A DNA stretch of 25,943 nucleotides. It comes from an uncultured Lachnospiraceae bacterium (GTDB lineage: Bacteria > Bacillota > Clostridia > Lachnospirales > Lachnospiraceae). The stretch spans positions 1 to 25,943 of the forward strand of contig CALFCS010000012.1 of the NCBI GenBank assembly GCA_937950565.1, in the 5' to 3' direction. A model generated the notes under the pieces. It worked only from the letters and a program-made list of their open reading frames with translations, searched no databases and was not told the origin of the DNA. Shown here piece by piece: positions 1 to 7,434 of this stretch. Position numbers and translations under genes: made by a program. Positions within the stretch are counted from its first letter, which is position 1; every line of letters starts with the position of its first letter.

Positions 1-867
1 CTTTCTGATGGAAAACCACCAAAAGAGATGGTATTTATTCAGTGTGTGGGAAGCCGTTGTGCAGATGACAGAGGAAAGAGCTACTGCTCTAAAATCTGCT
101 GTATGTATACTGCAAAACATGCCATGTTGATCCGTGATAAATATCCGGATGTCAACGTAACCGTATTTTATATAGATGTACGTACACCAGGAAAGAACTT
201 TGATGAGTTCTACAGAAGAGCGGTAGAGCAGTATGGTGTGAATTATATCAAGGGGCAGGTCGGAAAGGTTATTCCGCAGCCAAATGGAAAGCTTCTTGTT
301 CAGGGTTCCGACCTTCTGGATAACAGGCAGATTCTCAAAGAGGCAGATATGGTAGTTCTCGCAACTGCAATTGAGCCGAATCCGGATGTACGTAAGATTG
401 CAACGATGCTGACTGCAAGTATTGATACTAATAACTTCCTGACAGAAGCACATGCGAAGCTTCGTCCGGTAGAGTCACCGACAGCAGGTATCTTCCTGTC
501 CGGTGTATGTCAGGGACCAAAGGATATTCCGGAGACGGTTGCACAGGCAGGCGCTGCCGCTGTAAAAGCAATCGGACTTCTGGCAAAGGATAAACTGATG
601 ACCAATCCATGTACGGCACATTCTGATGAACTTCTGTGTAACGGATGTTCTACCTGTGAGAATGTATGTCCGTATGGTGCGATTACCTATGAAGATAAAG
701 AAGTAAATGACCATGGTATCCGGGAAGTAAGACGTATTGCTGTTGTAAACAATGCACTGTGTCAGGGATGCGGAGCATGTACAGTAGCTTGTCCATCAGG
801 CGCCATGGATCTGCAGGGCTTCTCAAACAGACAGATTATAGCGGAGGTAGATGCAATATGCAGGTAG
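1..867 (+). CDS. HdrA-like flavin/iron-sulfur subunit (5' end outside window)
   Basis: The open frame runs from base 1, so the true start lies upstream and this is the C-terminal part (288 codons) of a protein of the heterodisulfide reductase subunit A family. The HdrA signature FIQCVGSRC followed by YCSKICCMYTAKHA is near the window edge. Two ferredoxin motifs, CNGCSTCENVCP (about nt 636-671) and CQGCGACTVACP (about nt 760-795), bind [4Fe-4S] clusters near the C-terminus. HdrA proteins carry the FAD thought to split electron pairs between a high- and a low-potential acceptor (family knowledge). The FAD-binding Rossmann part is outside the window. It overlaps the MvhD-like gene by 10 nt, and no HdrB or HdrC is visible in the window. 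The context suggests it is the bifurcating core of an NADH/ferredoxin/fumarate complex (inference). Confidence 0.9.
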   Translation, partial: LSDGKPPKEMVFIQCVGSRCADDRGKSYCSKICCMYTAKHAMLIRDKYPDVNVTVFYIDVRTPGKNFDEFYRRAVEQYGVNYIKGQVGKVIPQPNGKLLVQGSDLLDNRQILKEADMVVLATAIEPNPDVRKIATMLTASIDTNNFLTEAHAKLRPVESPTAGIFLSGVCQGPKDIPETVAQAGAAAVKAIGLLAKDKLMTNPCTAHSDELLCNGCSTCENVCPYGAITYEDKEVNDHGIREVRRIAVVNNALCQGCGACTVACPSGAMDLQGFSNRQIIAEVDAICR

Positions 868-1301
868 AGACAAAAGAAGAATTCAGACCGAAAATTGTAG
901 CGTTCTGCTGTAACTGGTGCAGTTATGCAGGAGCTGACCTTGCCGGAAGCAGTCGTCTGACCTATCCGGCAGATGTAAAGATTATTCGTGTTCCATGTTC
1001 CTGTCGTGTCAATCCGATGTTCATTTTAAGAGCATTTGAAAAAGGAGCGGACGGAGTGATCATGTGTGGATGCCATCCGGGAGACTGCCATTACAGCACC
1101 GGAAATTATTACGCAAGAAGACGTATGACGCTTCTGTTCTCCATGCTGGATTATATCGGTGTAGAGAATGGACGTACCCGTGTAGAATGGGTATCTGCGG
1201 CAGAGGGTGTGAAGTTCTCCACGACCATGAATGAGTTTGTGGAAAAGATTTATTCTCTCGGAAAAAATGTAAGATTGGGGGATTTGAGATGCAGGAGTTA
1301 G
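858..1301 (+). CDS. MvhD/FlxD-like [2Fe-2S] electron-transfer subunit
   Basis: A 147-aa protein of the methyl-viologen-reducing hydrogenase delta family. In this family it passes electrons between the input module (a hydrogenase, or the FlxABC NADH module) and HdrA. The Cys-rich pattern is typical: FCCNWCSYAGAD near the N-terminus, VPCSCRVNP in the middle, then MCGCHPGDCHY, followed by the conserved YYARRR. I chose ATG 858 because GGAGG lies 10 nt upstream and the protein then begins just before the conserved domain; an in-frame start at 759 would add a tail entirely inside hdrA. It overlaps hdrA by 10 nt and the next gene by 13 nt, which implies translational coupling. No hydrogenase gene is visible, so FlxD is a better label than MvhD. 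Confidence 0.9.
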   Translation: MQVETKEEFRPKIVAFCCNWCSYAGADLAGSSRLTYPADVKIIRVPCSCRVNPMFILRAFEKGADGVIMCGCHPGDCHYSTGNYYARRRMTLLFSMLDYIGVENGRTRVEWVSAAEGVKFSTTMNEFVEKIYSLGKNVRLGDLRCRS

Positions 1302-2263
1302 TTAACCGCGCGAAAGAGCTGCTGGAAAACGGAACCGTAGCACGTGTTCTCGGCTGGAAAGCCGGAGACCTGCCTTATAATCCGGAACCGGCTTACTTTG
1401 AGACAGCAGAGTCCCTGAAAGATTTTGTTTATAATGGGTTCTGTGGAGCAAATTTAAGTAAATATATGATTGAAGCTTCCAAACTGGAAGGAAAGACGAT
1501 GGTTTGTTTAAAACCATGTGATACATACAGCTTTAACCAGTTGATCAAAGAGCACCGCGTTGACCGTGAGAAGGCATATATTGTCGGCGTGGGCTGTAAA
1601 GGAAAGCTTGATATTGAACAGATAAAAGCACAGGGCATCAAAGGAATCGAAAGCGTGGAAGGCGCAGAGATTACGGATGACTGTGAGACTTTAAATGTAC
1701 ATACGATTTATGGAGATAAGAGTATTGCTTATGCAGATGGCATGCTGGAAAGATGTCATGTATGTAAGGGCAAGGAGCATCAGGTATACGATGAGCTGAT
1801 TGGCGAGTCCAAAGAGACCAAGACAGCAGAACGTTTTGACGAAGTTGCAAGAATTGAAGCAATGTCACCGGAAGAAAAATTTGCATTTTTCCAGAAGGAA
1901 CTGAGCAAATGTATCCGCTGCAATGCCTGCAGAAATGTCTGTCCTGCATGCAGCTGCCGGAAGTGTGTATTCGACAGTAATAAGTTCGACAGCTCCCAGA
2001 AGGCAAATGTAGATTCCTTTGAGGAGAAGATGTTCCATATTATCCGTGCATTCCATGTGGCAGGAAGATGTACCGACTGCGGCGAGTGCAGCCGTGTATG
2101 TCCGCAGGGAATACCGCTTCATCTGTTTAACCGTAAGTTTATCAAAGATATTGATGTGCTGTACGGAGAATATCAGGCAGGAGAAGATACCACGTCAAAA
2201 GCACCGCTTACAAACTATACGTTTGAGGATGCGGAACCAAGTATCGTAGGAGAGAGGGGATAA
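1289..2263 (+). CDS. FlxC-like iron-sulfur protein (4Fe-4S dicluster)
   Basis: A 324-aa cytoplasmic protein. Its N-terminal half resembles the F420-hydrogenase beta (FrhB-like) fold, with a conserved CLKPCDTY segment and a VGCKGK segment. A C-terminal ferredoxin-like module has CIRCNACRNVCPACSCRKC starting at C208 and CTDCGECSRVCPQG starting at C261. The layout fits the FlxB/FlxC-type iron-sulfur subunits found beside FlxA, FlxD and HdrA in anaerobes. It likely relays electrons from the FlxA flavin to FlxD/HdrA (inference). It starts inside the preceding gene, 13 nt before that stop, and ends 3 nt before the next gene. The exact assignment as FlxC rather than FlxB is uncertain because the two subunits are alike. 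Confidence 0.8.
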   Translation: MQELVNRAKELLENGTVARVLGWKAGDLPYNPEPAYFETAESLKDFVYNGFCGANLSKYMIEASKLEGKTMVCLKPCDTYSFNQLIKEHRVDREKAYIVGVGCKGKLDIEQIKAQGIKGIESVEGAEITDDCETLNVHTIYGDKSIAYADGMLERCHVCKGKEHQVYDELIGESKETKTAERFDEVARIEAMSPEEKFAFFQKELSKCIRCNACRNVCPACSCRKCVFDSNKFDSSQKANVDSFEEKMFHIIRAFHVAGRCTDCGECSRVCPQGIPLHLFNRKFIKDIDVLYGEYQAGEDTTSKAPLTNYTFEDAEPSIVGERG

Positions 2264-2266
2264 TGT

Positions 2267-3307
2267 ATGTATAAGATAGCAAAAGATAATCTGCCCGCAT
2301 TATTCCGGTTAATTGCGAATAATCAGGAACTGTATCTGCCGGTTAAGGTAAGCGGACAGGTGAATTTCGCTGCATGGAGCGAGGATGCAGAAGTTGACCT
2401 GGATACACTCAAAACAGTAAAATCGCCAAAGGATGCATTCTTTCCGCAGAGTGAGAATCTCTATACTGTAAAAAAAGAAGGAAAGAAGATGTCTGTTGAG
2501 CCGGAGGCGTTAAAAGAACAGAAATTTGTTGTGTTTGGCATGAAAGCCTGTGATGTAAAAGGTGTTGAGGTTCTGGACAGAGTATTTCTTTCTGAGCCGG
2601 TCGATACCTTCTATGCAGCAAGACGTGAGCATGGAACAATTGTTGCCATGGCATGTCATGAGCCGGAAGAAACCTGTTTCTGTAAAGTATTCGGCATTGA
2701 TGCCGCAGAGCCCGTAGCGGACGTAGCTGTGTGGGCAGTCGGGGAAGATCTTTACTGGAAGGCGGCAACAGAAAAAGGAGAAGCTCTTACAGAAGCAGTG
2801 AAGGAATTACTGGTTGATGCAGAGACAGAAGCAGATAAGGTAGAAGCAGAGAAAGAAGCCATCCGCGGCATTATCGAGAAGCTTCCGTACAGCAATCTTT
2901 CACTGGAAGGCTGGAACGGAGATGCATTGACAGAAAAATTTGATTCTCCTTTGTGGGAAGAGCTTTATAAACCATGCCTTGCATGCGGAACCTGTACGTT
3001 CGTATGTCCGACGTGCCAGTGCTATGACATTAAGGATTATGATACCGGAAACGGAGTTTCCCGTTACAGATGCTGGGATTCCTGTATGTATTCTGACTTT
3101 ACCATGATGGCACATGGCAATAACCGTACAAGCCAGATGCAGAGATTCCGTCAGAGATTTATGCACAAGCTGGTATATTATCCGGCAAATAATGATGGGA
3201 TGTATTCTTGTGTGGGCTGCGGACGATGCGTTGCAAAATGCCCGGCATCCTTAAACATCGTAAAAGTAATCAAAGCATTTCAGAATCAGGGAGGTGAGAA
3301 AGAATGA
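2267..3307 (+). CDS. FlxB/AsrA/sulfhydrogenase-beta-like iron-sulfur protein
   Basis: A 346-aa protein of the family that includes anaerobic sulfite reductase subunit A and sulfhydrogenase beta. It shows the family segment FGMKACDVKGVEVLDRVFL, then CHEPEETCFC, and a C-terminal pair of cluster motifs: CLACGTCTFVCPTCQC from C237, and CVGCGRCVAKCPASLNI near the end. Between them is a family-typical CWDSCMYSDFTMMAHG stretch. It should carry [4Fe-4S] clusters linking the NAD(P)H flavoprotein encoded next to the rest of the complex. ATG 2267 follows a purine-rich AGGAGAGAGGGG. The stop overlaps the next start in an ATGA, so the two products are probably made together. Confidence 0.85.
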   Translation: MYKIAKDNLPALFRLIANNQELYLPVKVSGQVNFAAWSEDAEVDLDTLKTVKSPKDAFFPQSENLYTVKKEGKKMSVEPEALKEQKFVVFGMKACDVKGVEVLDRVFLSEPVDTFYAARREHGTIVAMACHEPEETCFCKVFGIDAAEPVADVAVWAVGEDLYWKAATEKGEALTEAVKELLVDAETEADKVEAEKEAIRGIIEKLPYSNLSLEGWNGDALTEKFDSPLWEELYKPCLACGTCTFVCPTCQCYDIKDYDTGNGVSRYRCWDSCMYSDFTMMAHGNNRTSQMQRFRQRFMHKLVYYPANNDGMYSCVGCGRCVAKCPASLNIVKVIKAFQNQGGEKE

Positions 3308-4158
3308 GCGAATGTACCTGTCATAAAAATTACACATTAGATACTCTGATTCCTAAAGTTGGCGTGATTACAGATATCCGTCAGGAGACGCCGGATGTAA
3401 AGACATTTCGTGTAAATGCACCGGAGGGCGGCAAGCTGTTCGAGCATATGCCGGGACAGTGTGCTATGGTATGTGCGCCTGGCATCAGTGAAGGTATGTT
3501 TTCCATTACTTCTTCACCGACAAATAAAGAATATCAGGAATTCAGTATTAAAAAATGCGGAATCCTTACCGATTACCTGCACAGCCTTGAGGTAGGCGAC
3601 GAGATTACGGTACGTGGACCATATGGAAATTCTTTCCCGGTAGAGACAGAACTGAAGGGCAAGAACCTTCTGTTCATTGCCGGAGGTATCGGTCTTGCAC
3701 CGCTTCGTTCTGTGATTAATTATGTATTGGATAACCGTGAGAATTACGGAACGGTAGATATTGTATATGGTTCCCGTTCCGCAGATGATCTGGTTCAGTT
3801 AAAGGAAATCCAGGAAGTATGGATGAAGGCAGAGGGCGTGAATGTATACCTGACGATTGACCGGGAGCAGGAAGGCTGGGACGGACATGTAGGATTTGTT
3901 CCAAATTACGTAAAAGAGCTTGGATTTGATACAGATAAGACAGCGCTCGTATGTGGACCTCCGATTATGATTAAGTTTGTGCTTGCAGGCCTTCAGGAGC
4001 TTGGCTTTACGAGAGAGCAGGTATATACCACACTGGAGCTTCGTATGAAGTGTGGAATCGGTAAATGCGGCCGCTGCAATATTGGATCTAAATACGTCTG
4101 CAAGGACGGCCCGGTATTCCGGTTTGATGAGATTGATGAGTTACCTAACGAGTACTAG
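3304..4158 (+). CDS. FlxA-like FAD/NAD(P)-binding reductase subunit (AsrB/PyrK type)
   Basis: A 284-aa ferredoxin-NADP reductase-fold protein, like sulfhydrogenase gamma, AsrB and PyrK. An N-terminal beta-barrel binds FAD (MFSITSSPT, then VRGPYGNSFP). A nucleotide-binding half follows, with FIAGGIGLAPLRS and VCGPPIM. A C-terminal cluster motif CGIGKCGRCNIG plus a later VCKDGP is typical of a [2Fe-2S] site in this family. It is the likely entry point for electrons from NADH or NADPH. A perfect GGAGGTGAG precedes ATG 3304, which overlaps the previous stop by 4 nt. The next gene, 21 nt downstream, encodes a fumarate-reductase-like iron-sulfur protein, so NAD(P)H is the probable donor for fumarate reduction (inference). 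Confidence 0.9.
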   Translation: MSECTCHKNYTLDTLIPKVGVITDIRQETPDVKTFRVNAPEGGKLFEHMPGQCAMVCAPGISEGMFSITSSPTNKEYQEFSIKKCGILTDYLHSLEVGDEITVRGPYGNSFPVETELKGKNLLFIAGGIGLAPLRSVINYVLDNRENYGTVDIVYGSRSADDLVQLKEIQEVWMKAEGVNVYLTIDREQEGWDGHVGFVPNYVKELGFDTDKTALVCGPPIMIKFVLAGLQELGFTREQVYTTLELRMKCGIGKCGRCNIGSKYVCKDGPVFRFDEIDELPNEY

Positions 4159-4179
4159 AAAAAGAAAGGAAAACCAAAC

Positions 4180-4854
4180 ATGGAAAAAATGGTAAATGTA
4201 TATTTTTTCGGTAAAAAATACAGTGTGCCGGCAGATTTGACCATTATGACAGCAATGGAATATGCCGGATATACGTTAAAGCGCGGCTGTGGCTGCCGTC
4301 ATGGTTTCTGTGGAGCATGTGCTACGATATACAGAATCAAGGGAAAAAATGAATTAAAGACCTGTCTTGCCTGTCAGACACAGGTAGAGGAAGGAATGTA
4401 TGTAGCAAGTATTCCGTTCTTCCCGACAGATAAGAGAACCTATGATATTAACGAGATTAAACCGGATCAGCGTGTAATGATGGAATTATATCCGGAAATT
4501 TACAGCTGTATCGGATGTAATGCATGTACAAAGGCATGTACACAGGATTTGAATGTTATGCAGTATATCGCATATGCACAGCGCGGAGAATTCGAGAAAT
4601 GCGCAGAGGAATCCTTTGACTGCGTAAGTTGTGGATGCTGTTCTGTAAGATGTCCGGCAGGTATTTCTCATCCGATGGTTGGACTTCTTGCAAGAAGACT
4701 GACAGGAAAATATATTGCACCGGAGACAGAGCATCTGAAAAACCGTGTGGAAGAGATTAACAGAGGCGAGTATGATGAGCTGATTGAGCAGATTATGCAG
4801 AAACCGATTGAAGAGATGCAGGAACTTTACAATACAAGAGAAATTGAGAAATAA
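4180..4854 (+). CDS. Fumarate reductase-like iron-sulfur subunit (FrdB/SdhB type)
   Basis: A 224-aa protein with a [2Fe-2S] plant-ferredoxin-like N-terminus (C39, C44, C47 in CRHGFCGAC, closed by C62 or C65) and two C-terminal CxxCxxCxxxC motifs (C110-C120 and C148-C158). Classical FrdB/SdhB proteins bind [2Fe-2S], [4Fe-4S] and [3Fe-4S] clusters. Here the last motif also has four cysteines, which suggests a second [4Fe-4S]. There is no HdrB-type CCG domain, unlike the thiol:fumarate reductase subunit TfrB, and no membrane anchor. It probably connects the HdrA/Flx module to the flavoprotein encoded 13 nt downstream. Start ATG 4180 follows AGAAAGGAAA. The product could be called SdhB-like, but the neighbouring fumarase and Flx genes favour fumarate reduction. 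Confidence 0.85.
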   Translation: MEKMVNVYFFGKKYSVPADLTIMTAMEYAGYTLKRGCGCRHGFCGACATIYRIKGKNELKTCLACQTQVEEGMYVASIPFFPTDKRTYDINEIKPDQRVMMELYPEIYSCIGCNACTKACTQDLNVMQYIAYAQRGEFEKCAEESFDCVSCGCCSVRCPAGISHPMVGLLARRLTGKYIAPETEHLKNRVEEINRGEYDELIEQIMQKPIEEMQELYNTREIEK

Positions 4855-4867
4855 GGAGGGCGAAAAT

Positions 4868-6478
4868 ATGTATGCACCATATCCAGAAAATATGATGGAA
4901 TCCATCAAAAAGGTAGAGGCTACAAGAGCAGAACGTATGGCTACAGAGCCAAGACGTCTGACTGCAGATGAAAAAGACGCTCTTCTGAAGGAGTTCCATC
5001 CAGATTATAATCCAGATGCTTTTGCAGAGATTAAAGTAGGTCCGAATAAAGGCGAGAAGGCTCCGCTTGAGTTGGCAGAAATGCTGCATTCGAACAGCCG
5101 TATTCTTGATGAGGACATTGATATTACAAAGATTGATTACGACGTAGATGTACTTGTTATCGGTGGCGGCGGTGCAGGTTCTTCCTGTGCTATCGAAGCA
5201 CACAATGCCGGGGCAAATGTTATGATCGTAACGAAGCTTCGAATCGGCGATGCCAATACGATGATGGCAGAAGGTGGCATCCAGGCAGCGGACAAAGAGA
5301 ACGATTCACCGGTACAGCATTACCTGGACTGCTTCGGCGGCGGACATTTTGCCGCAAGACCAGAACTTGTAAAACGACTGGTAATGGAAGCTCCGGATGC
5401 CATCAAATGGCTGAACGAGCTGGGCGTAGAGTTTGATAAGGAAGAAGACGGAACGATGGTTACCACACATGGCGGCGGTACTTCCAGAAAGAGAATGCAT
5501 GCGGCTAAGGATTATTCCGGTTCAGAGATTATGCGGACGGTAAGAGATGAAGTATTGAACCTCGGTATTCCGGTTGTAGAATTTACTTCTGCAGTGGAAC
5601 TTCTGAAAGATGAAAAAGGACAGGTAGCAGGTGCGGTTCTTCAAAATATGGAGACCGGCGATTATCTGGTTGCCAGAGCGAAGACGGTTGTCATTGCGAC
5701 CGGCGGTGCGGGAAGAATGCATTATCAGGGCTTCCCGACATCCAATCATTACGGTGCAACTGCAGACGGTCTGATCTTAGGATACCGTGCAGGCGCTCCG
5801 CTCCTTTATCAGGATTCTATCCAGTATCATCCGACCGGAGCGGTTTATCCGTCACAGATTCTTGGTGCGCTGGTAACAGAAAAGGTTCGTTCTGTTGGTG
5901 CACAGCTTGTCAATGCGGACGGTGAAGCTTATATTCATCCGCTGGAGACACGTGACGTTAATGCTTCCGGCGTTATCCGTGAGTGTAGAGAAGGACGTGG
6001 CGTGGATGTGCCGGGTGGCTTAAAGGGCGTATGGCTGGATACACCGATGATTGAGATTCTCGGCGGCGAAGGAACTATCGAGAAGAGAATTCCTGCGATG
6101 TTCCGTATGTATATGAACTATGGAATCGATATGAGAAAGGTTCCGATTCTGATTTATCCGACTCTGCACTATCAGAATGGTGGTCTGGAGATAAACGGAG
6201 ATGGATTTACCAATGCAATCCCGAACCTTCTGGTAGCGGGAGAGGCAGCAGGTGGAATTCACGGAAGAAACCGTCTGATGGGCAATTCCCTTCTTGACGT
6301 AATCGTATTCGGGAGAAATGCAGGTAAGAAAGCGGCTGCAAAGGCAAAAGAGGTTGAGCTTGGCACAATGAATTTAGATCATGTGAAGGCTTATGCGAAG
6401 GAGCTTGATGCAGAGGCCATCCATACCGGAGAGGTATCCCCGCGTCTGCTTCCAGAGTATGCACGTCATGAGAGATAA
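4868..6478 (+). CDS. Soluble fumarate reductase-type flavoprotein (FrdA/SdhA family)
   Basis: A 536-aa FAD enzyme of the SdhA/FrdA/AspO family. The Rossmann FAD motif GGGGAG is at residues 99-104, after an unusual N-terminal extension of about 90 residues. Catalytic candidates match the family: H321 in YHPTG, R362 in ETRDVNASG (the proton-delivery Arg position), H434 in LHYQNGG and R469 in HGRNRLMGNSL. The usual covalent-FAD His (Ser-His-Thr) is replaced by Ala-Asn-Thr in GDANTMMAEGG, so the FAD is probably not covalently bound. There is no signal peptide, membrane anchor gene or quinone subunit. AGGAGG lies 8 nt before ATG 4868; longer in-frame starts fall inside the previous gene. The predicted reaction is fumarate to succinate, driven by the Hdr/Flx proteins upstream. 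L-aspartate oxidase-like activity is less likely. Confidence 0.87.
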   Translation: MYAPYPENMMESIKKVEATRAERMATEPRRLTADEKDALLKEFHPDYNPDAFAEIKVGPNKGEKAPLELAEMLHSNSRILDEDIDITKIDYDVDVLVIGGGGAGSSCAIEAHNAGANVMIVTKLRIGDANTMMAEGGIQAADKENDSPVQHYLDCFGGGHFAARPELVKRLVMEAPDAIKWLNELGVEFDKEEDGTMVTTHGGGTSRKRMHAAKDYSGSEIMRTVRDEVLNLGIPVVEFTSAVELLKDEKGQVAGAVLQNMETGDYLVARAKTVVIATGGAGRMHYQGFPTSNHYGATADGLILGYRAGAPLLYQDSIQYHPTGAVYPSQILGALVTEKVRSVGAQLVNADGEAYIHPLETRDVNASGVIRECREGRGVDVPGGLKGVWLDTPMIEILGGEGTIEKRIPAMFRMYMNYGIDMRKVPILIYPTLHYQNGGLEINGDGFTNAIPNLLVAGEAAGGIHGRNRLMGNSLLDVIVFGRNAGKKAAAKAKEVELGTMNLDHVKAYAKELDAEAIHTGEVSPRLLPEYARHER

Positions 6479-6498
6479 TTGGAAAATGTAGATAAATA

Positions 6499-6521
6499 CC
6501 CCCTGCTTTCTTAGCAGGGGG
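6499..6521 (+). terminator. 9-bp GC-rich hairpin after the reductase operon
   Basis: CCCCCTGCT pairs perfectly with AGCAGGGGG around a 5-nt loop, 20 nt after the flavoprotein stop. No T-tract follows directly, so full intrinsic termination is doubtful. It may instead protect the upstream mRNA 3' end or attenuate expression of the fumarase genes 70 nt downstream. Confidence 0.55.
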
Positions 6522-6591
6522 ATGAGTTATGTAAACATAAATTTTTGTTTATAGGATTTCTTAACAAAGAAAGGATAGGAGTGTGACAAAA

Positions 6592-7434
6592 ATGCGTGAG
6601 ATAGAAGTAAGCAAGATTACAGATGTAGTCGAGAAGCTTTGTATCGAGGCAAATGAGCATCTTCCGGAGGACGTAAAGTGTGCAATCAAGAATTGCCGTG
6701 CGTGTGAAGATGGGGAAATCGCAAAAGGAATTCTCGATAATATTATCGAAAATTTTGAGATCGCGGATAATGAATGTGTACCAATCTGCCAGGATACTGG
6801 TATGGCATGTGTATTCCTTGAGATTGGACAAGATGTGCATCTGACAGGCGGGGATCTGGCAGAGGCTGTAAATGAGGGAGTACGCCGTGGGTATGATAAG
6901 GGATATCTCAGAAAATCCGTTGTAAAAGATCCGGTACGCCGTGGCAACACAGGTGATAATACTCCGGCAATGCTTTATACGGAGATTGTTCCGGGTGAAC
7001 AGATTAAGATTACAGTCGGACCAAAAGGCTTCGGAAGTGAGAATATGAGCCAGATTCGTATGTTTAAGCCATCTCATGGCCTGCAGGGAATTAAAGACTT
7101 CATCCTTGAGGTTGTGGAAACGGCAGGACCGAATCCGTGTCCGCCGATGGTAGTTGGTGTCGGAATCGGAGGAACCTTTGACAAGGCAGCGCTTCTTGCA
7201 AAGAAGGCGCTGATGCGTCCAATCGATTCTGAGAATCCGGATCCGTTCTACGCTGACCTTGAGAAAGAGATGCTTGAGAAGGTAAATGAACTGGGAATCG
7301 GACCACAGGGATTTGGCGGCAAGACAACAGCGATCGGACTGAATATTGAGACAATGCCGACTCATATTGCAGGTATGCCATGTGCAGTAAATATTAACTG
7401 CCATGTAACACGCCACAAAACGGAGGTGATTTAA
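6592..7434 (+). CDS. fumA: Class I fumarate hydratase, alpha subunit
   Basis: A 280-aa iron-sulfur hydro-lyase alpha subunit (TtdA/FumA N-terminal domain family). It should interconvert malate and fumarate together with the beta subunit encoded immediately next. Visible family features are VPICQDTGMACVF, the RRGNTGDNTPA segment, PNPCPPMVVGVGIGG and, near the end, CHVTRHK; three conserved Cys can hold the [4Fe-4S] cluster. ATG 6592 is preferred (GGAG about 10 nt upstream). GTG 6583 is possible and would add three residues. The family also contains L-tartrate dehydratase, and sequence alone does not fully separate them. The adjacent fumarate-reductase genes argue for fumarase. The symbol follows common use for the alpha subunit of split fumarases. 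Confidence 0.88.
   Translation: MREIEVSKITDVVEKLCIEANEHLPEDVKCAIKNCRACEDGEIAKGILDNIIENFEIADNECVPICQDTGMACVFLEIGQDVHLTGGDLAEAVNEGVRRGYDKGYLRKSVVKDPVRRGNTGDNTPAMLYTEIVPGEQIKITVGPKGFGSENMSQIRMFKPSHGLQGIKDFILEVVETAGPNPCPPMVVGVGIGGTFDKAALLAKKALMRPIDSENPDPFYADLEKEMLEKVNELGIGPQGFGGKTTAIGLNIETMPTHIAGMPCAVNINCHVTRHKTEVI

Noticed and set aside
858..1301. MvhD-like gene as part of an Mvh [NiFe] hydrogenase
   Set aside because: No MvhA or MvhG hydrogenase subunit is visible. The neighbouring FlxA/B/C-like genes indicate NAD(P)H as electron donor instead.
4868..6478. The flavoprotein as L-aspartate oxidase (NadB) for NAD synthesis
   Set aside because: No nadA or nadC lies nearby, and a fumarate-reductase iron-sulfur subunit and fumarase genes flank it.
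6511..7416. A 301-codon open frame on the minus strand opposite the fumarase alpha gene
   Set aside because: It lies opposite a clear conserved gene, has no ribosome site or recognisable motif, and its composition is what antisense reading of this codon usage gives.
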